Shown one piece after another: positions 59,147-64,000 of a DNA stretch of 64,000 nt (the first letter of the stretch is position 1; the number at the start of each line of letters is the position of its first letter). The position numbers were made by a program, and so were the translations under genes. The notes under the pieces were generated by a model. The model was given only the letters and a program-made list of their open reading frames with translations. It was not told where the DNA came from and searched no databases. The stretch is from Delphinapterus leucas (Eukaryota; Chordata; Mammalia; Artiodactyla; Monodontidae). The DNA lies in contig NW_022098031.1 in assembly GCF_002288925.2 (NCBI RefSeq), positions 2,077,159 to 2,141,158 of the forward strand, in the 5' to 3' direction.

Positions 59147-60215
59147 TGACACTGGTTATAGCAATGATTTTTGGGGTTTGACACCAAAAGCAAAGGCAAC
59201 AAAAGCAAAAACAAACAAGTGGGACTACATCAAACTAAAAAGCTTCTCCACAGAGAGGAAACAACCAACAAAGTGAAAACACAACCTACCAAATGGGAAA
59301 AAATATTTACAAATCATATATCTGTAAGGGGTTAATATTCAAAATATATAAATAACTCATCCAGCTCAATAGCAAAACAAAATTAATCCAATTAAAAAGT
59401 GGGCAGAGTCTGAATAGACATTTTTCCAAGGAAGACATACAGAGATGGTCGACAAGCACATTACAACATGCTCAGCATCACTAATAATCAAGGAAATGCA
59501 TAGCAAAACCACAATGAGATATCACTTCACACCTGTAAGAATGGATATTATCAAAAAGACCAGAAATAATAAGTGTCAGCAAGGAAGAAAAGGGAACACT
59601 TGTGCACTGTTGGTGGGAATGCAAATTGGTGTAGTCACTTTGGAAAACAGTATGGAGGTCCCTCAAAATATTAAAAATAGAACTACCATATGATCCAGCA
59701 ATTCCACATATGGGCATTTATCCAAAGAAAACAAAAACACTAACTCAAAGAGATATACGCACTCCCACGTTCATTGCAGCATTGTTTAAAATAGCCGAGG
59801 TATGGAAACAACCTGTGTCTATCAATGGATGAATGGATACAGAAAATGTGATATACACACACACACAAAGAGGAATATTATTCAGCCATATAAAAGAAGG
59901 AAATTTTGCCATTGGTGACAATATGGTTGGACCCTGAGGGCATTATACTTAGGTAAAATAGGTCAGATAAAGACGAATACTGTATGATCTCACTTATATG
60001 TGGAATCTAAGACAACAACAAAAGCAAGCTCATGTATACAGAGAACAGATTGGTAGTTACCAGAGATGGCAGGAGTTGGTGGGGGAGTGGTTAGGTGGGC
60101 GAAGTGGGTGAAGGGGGTCAAAAGGTACAAATTCCACTTATAAGATAAATAACTTCTGGAGCCATAATGTACAGCATGGTGACGATAGTTTGATAGACCA
60201 TTTTAACTACAAAAC
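59147..60215 (+). mobile_element. Older L1 3' part (L1MA/MB-like)
   Basis: Plus-strand, 5'-truncated L1 containing the end of ORF2 and a 3' UTR. Blocks: 'aaaagcaaaggcaacaaaag', 'tgggactacatcaaactaaa', 'gacatttttccaaggaagac', 'tggtgggaatgcaaattggt', 'ccatatgatccagcaattcc', 'atcaatggatgaatggatac', 'ctcacttatatgtggaatct', 'gatggcaggagttggtgggg' and 'gtacagcatggtgacgatag'. The protein reading shows the familiar '[15 protein letters not shown]' motif (59511-59555) but is broken by shifts. It carries a short (ca)n at about 59853-59868. It differs strongly from the L1 at 46893-49459, so it is an older subfamily. No clear tail or duplication. Confidence 0.88.
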
Positions 60216-62328
60216 TTTGAAGTCTATTGCACACTTTAAGCCTTTTTGTCTCTTCGTTCCATAACTTAACTATTTACTTGTGTAAAATATAATTTTACAT
60301 ATATATTAAATATGTATTACTATATACAAATATAATTTCTTCAATTATCCAAAATTATTTTCTTATGGCCTCATCTCAATATGGGGATGAGTGAATAATG
60401 TCTCTATTTATGTTATATAATCTTAATCATTTTCTAAATATTCATAATATCTCCTTCCAACTTTTGTGTTTCCAGGATGGATCCCTAATCTTTGGAGGTT
60501 CTGAATTAATATTTACATGTACCATAAGTCTAACTAAACTCTCTGCATTAAAAAAGTTGCCTTTTATCTTAAAAAAATATTTTAGGTCCACTTTAAAAGA
60601 ACAGATATTTTTCTGTGAGCACAATTGTTTCACTTAGGGACCCCACCATTAACAATTTTCTATCCAGATAAGTTTCTATCCAGATAAGTTATTTTTAAGC
60701 CACTTCTGCTATAGCAAAGCATCTACTCCAATACAATGGCGACTCAGGTTTTGCTTTTTGAATTAAACAACCTCTGTGTGAAACCTTATTGTAGGCTTTG
60801 TAAAAGTTAACTTAACAGGTAGGTTAACTTTAGATTTCATTTAGGTCCTGCCAGATAATACTGCTGCTGTGGAAGTGAGCATATATCAACAATAAAAATT
60901 ACTTACATACAAGCTTTATCTTGCAAGTCTCAAAAAGCATATTTTTAAGCAAGCATATTGAATATTCTTGCATTTTCTTCATTAACAAATTTTAATAACA
61001 TAGATATAATTTAATTTATTTTTTGACAATTATAATTTCAGATAAGCAAACTTCCAAAGAATTTGATGCTAAAAGCTGATCTACAGAGCAGTTTTCCGGG
61101 GCCATGTGAATGGTTACAGAATTTATCGCCTTGTATGAACAAGTGGCCTGTGCAGTGTTCTGTATTAAGAAGCTATCCAAGTATCTTTTAATGAAAATTT
61201 AGTATAATTTGTGTTTTGTTTTGTCATTTAAATATTTTTTAAAAGTACTTAAAAACCTGTGAAAATAATACTTTTATATTTACTCTAAATTTCATCACTG
61301 ATGACAATACAAAATTTTTGGACTTAAAATGCATTAGCTTAGAAGGTATTATTCAAAAATCTTGATTATAAAGGCAAGTAAAATAAATTTTTTTAAATGT
61401 CAAAAAAAAAAGAAACTATCAAAATATCCAACACTCTTACCTTCATCAGCTAAAATTTGACATTTTTTTTAAATTAAGAAGATTCAGAAGTAGGGGATGC
61501 TGAATGATGGCTCTAGTTTCCCAGGAGAAGTTAAACAAATATTTGTGGTACTTAAAAAGTAACTACCTTTGAGAAAACTATTGTTCATATTTTACCTGCC
61601 CTAAGGCTTAAAGTTTTTCCAGAATTCACAGGACAGAAAAGAAATTTAATGCCTAACTAATAGATTCAAGGTCATGCTGAACCCAAACCACTATAAATTA
61701 GTGATAACAAATTTCTCTGAAATCTCCATTATGTTTTACCTTTAAATATTGAAAGTAGATTTGTTTTACTTATTATTCCTATAATTAACACTTTATTTAG
61801 TCTGTTTTTAAATTGAAAATAGAGAGCAATTGCTTCCTCTATTATGGTACTTAAGTTATTCACTTTGTAGAGAAATAAGACAATTAACATCTTTTCTATT
61901 ATTTTTAGCCTTATTTTGCTACGTATTTGCATTATCTCATGTTTTTCTTTCTGGTAGAGAAAGAAAAAATGAAAATTGTTCCACTGATTCTTCCATTTTA
62001 ATAATGTAAAAAAATCTGAATAACCCGTAATCTCCCTTTAATAAACTACTTAATATACATACTACATTTTGCAAGATTTCATTAGTATTCAAGGAGATTT
62101 ACAGAAAGATTTGTTCCAAATTTAAGAATGTAAATAATTTTCAAATGTCCAATAAGAAATTATTTATAAAACATTTAGCCAATCTGGTGGAAATATTTAG
62201 ATTAACATATACAAATTTAATTAATTGCACTGTATGAATATCACCCTAATTTCGAAAACTGGTTCAACTTTACTTCTACATGCTTTATTTGTCTCATGTA
62301 TTTATTTGTCTCGTGTATATGTGTATAT
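60216..62328. other. AT-rich DNA with a small tandem duplication
   Basis: No gene supported. A perfect 16-bp unit, ttctatccagataagt, is doubled at 60658-60673 and 60674-60689. The rest is AT-rich text with chance open frames of up to 79 codons. Confidence 0.4.
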
Positions 62329-62358
62329 ATCTATATCTATATCGATATAGATATAGAT
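62329..62358. repeat. Perfect 30-bp palindrome
   Basis: Arms 'atctatatctatatc' (62329-62343) and 'gatatagatatagat' (62344-62358) are exact reverse complements with no spacer. It lies in a local (tatc/gata) simple repeat, and contains four GATA words in the right arm and four TATC words in the left. Confidence 0.97.
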
Positions 62359-64000
62359 CTGTTATATAAAAAGTTCTGGGCAGTAGTGAGTTTAGTTCAG
62401 CACCTGCTCATGGAAAGTGCTCAGTGAGCCAGCAATACTCATATTATCTTCCTTACTTAAAACAAATAAAAACTAAAGAGTTAAAATACAATTCCATTTA
62501 AGCTAAAACTCTTTTCTTCCAACATTCCCCAAATATTTGTGAAATTCTGTATGCTTTTCGGATGAGAATTAAAATTGAGTGGTTGTAGTTCCTTATCATA
62601 GCATTGCACACACTACCTTCTTTCACTTACAGTTCTTTAGAATAATGCATACTATTAAAGAAATTAAGCATGTCCACATTTAGATTCACTGAGTCTATTT
62701 ACTACAGATCCAATATATTGACTTCCTCAGAATAGGTGGACATTAAATCCTTAGAGAGCAATTAATTTTTATATTTCTTATGGGGTAATGGTGGCTGTCT
62801 TCAATACATCTAACTTTGCATAAGCTTTCTAATGGATGAATCACGTATGAAAATTAATATACAATTATCTTAAGGGCTCAGTCACCTACAGATAATGACT
62901 GATTTGATATTTTATAATACTTAATGGCAAATTTCTCTAAGAAAAGATAAATTAAAATGTAATACACACTAGTATTTCTAGTTTGCTTTTCAAATTGTAA
63001 CGTACAAAATAGAGATTGATAAATTTGATTTATAATAATTTTAATTAATTGGGATTCTGATACTCTTATGATGCATAATTATTTAATTTATTGTTATTTT
63101 CTGAATACACTAGTTATTGGTTCCATTAATCAGATAGATCAAGTTTTGTATCATATAGATTCAGAGGGTATATCTTGTGATCCTTTAACAGGAATAAAGA
63201 TAAATTGGTATCTTTATTGACTCCCGGCTTAAAGAATACAAAGAACTGTACGGTTTGGAGACTCTAAAAAATTCATGACATTTTTATATGTAAATATATG
63301 TATAACTATTTACATTATATATTTCATTAAGTTAAAAACATAAAATGATAGGCTATTTATCATACAAGATTATGAGAACTGTAAGTGTATATGTTTATAT
63401 AAATATATACCCATAATCTACAAGTAAACATATACCTGTAGTTCAGAATATCCTAAATATCATTTTCACTCGGCAATTTTTGAAATTGTTATATCTGTGT
63501 ATCCTTTTAACCAATTAAAAAATTTAACAAGTGCAGAAGTATTAAAAAAGCACTATATCCTATTTATTCTGCAGCACAAATATTACAAATAAAATATTAA
63601 ATATTTAGAGACGCTTTCCTACCTTTTTGACATAAAATGCCAAAGATATATCCATGTTTACCTTGAACGATTGACTTGAGATTTAATAACTTTATATTAT
63701 ACTTCCAGCTTTGAACTAATACAAGGTGATTAATATAAATGACTATTATTGGTTCTTTGAGTTTAAAATTGATTCTGTACAACTGTGGCTAAATTCAGCT
63801 GACAATATTTTAACCCCAATTCAGCTCCTAGCAACATATATTACTAGGGTTTAAATAGTAAGATCTGAATTTTAAGGCCCCTGCTTTATCGTACAGTCCC
63901 ACCAATTACTTTCAGAAAACTGGAAACACCAAATGCTGTATACTGGATACATCCAATGTTTTTTTGAGACTTCAGATTGTCAATAACATCTTGTGATGAG
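62359..64000. other. Very AT-rich DNA to window end
   Basis: No gene, RNA or named repeat supported. Runs such as 'atgtaaatatatgtataact' (about 63290) and 'tatataaatatataccca' (about 63395) are typical of AT-rich, possibly matrix-attachment-like DNA. Confidence 0.35.

Noticed and set aside
1..64000. CRISPR arrays, operons, bacterial promoters or phage genes
   Set aside because: No spaced direct repeats of that kind, no dense coding; the DNA is clearly mammalian.
1..64000. Functional tRNA, rRNA, U1, U6 or 7SK genes
   Set aside because: Only SINE heads resemble tRNA-Glu and only the truncated U4 copy was found; I saw no intact RNA gene.

Overview
The window reads as ordinary, gene-poor nuclear DNA from a mammal, very probably a cetacean (whale or dolphin) or a close artiodactyl relative. 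Three tRNA-Glu-derived SINEs of the CHR type known from Cetacea, hippopotamids and ruminants (1214-1583, 5807-6151, 52571-52698) and several L1 copies with the matching artiodactyl-type 3' end support this. No ruminant BovB or Bov-A sequence was recognised. The background is AT-rich and I see no intact protein-coding gene.

Most of the recognisable content is layers of dead transposable elements. The oldest layer is L2 and MIR, common on both strands: long L2 copies lie at 1020-2235, 5505-6240 and 54330-55520, and many MIR fragments are scattered between. A middle layer holds an MLT1-like solo LTR (14537-14783), a MER5A-type hAT element (50481-50660), a second hAT-like element (40672-40890), and old L1 3' ends (39440-40428, 59147-60215). 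The youngest layer is the CHR SINEs and four L1 copies: 3' ends at 17856-17975, 22909-23150 and 33582-33923, and a 2.6 kb twin-primed L1 at 46893-49459 with an inverted 5' part, an A tail and a 12-bp target-site duplication. Both CHR-2 SINEs sit inside older L2 copies, which gives a relative age order.

The clearest small feature is a truncated U4 snRNA retropseudogene at 29719-29788, flanked by a perfect 15-bp duplication (29704-29718 and 29783-29797). Its break point fits priming inside the U4 RNA by the cut target site.

Two stretches could be more than repeats: a 121-codon open frame on the minus strand at 20951-21315 with a signal-peptide-like start and a good splice donor, and a GC-richer 101-codon minus-strand ORF at 16083-16388. 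Neither could be tied to a known gene.

Long parts (18.1-21.9, 26.5-29.4, 29.9-33.5, 36.2-39.4, 43.3-46.9 and 60.2-64.0 kb) are AT-rich single-copy-looking DNA where I recognise no gene. Nothing here looks like a multi-gene system; genes do not work together in this window. The interest lies in retrotransposition scars, a few structured repeats and possible conserved noncoding blocks.
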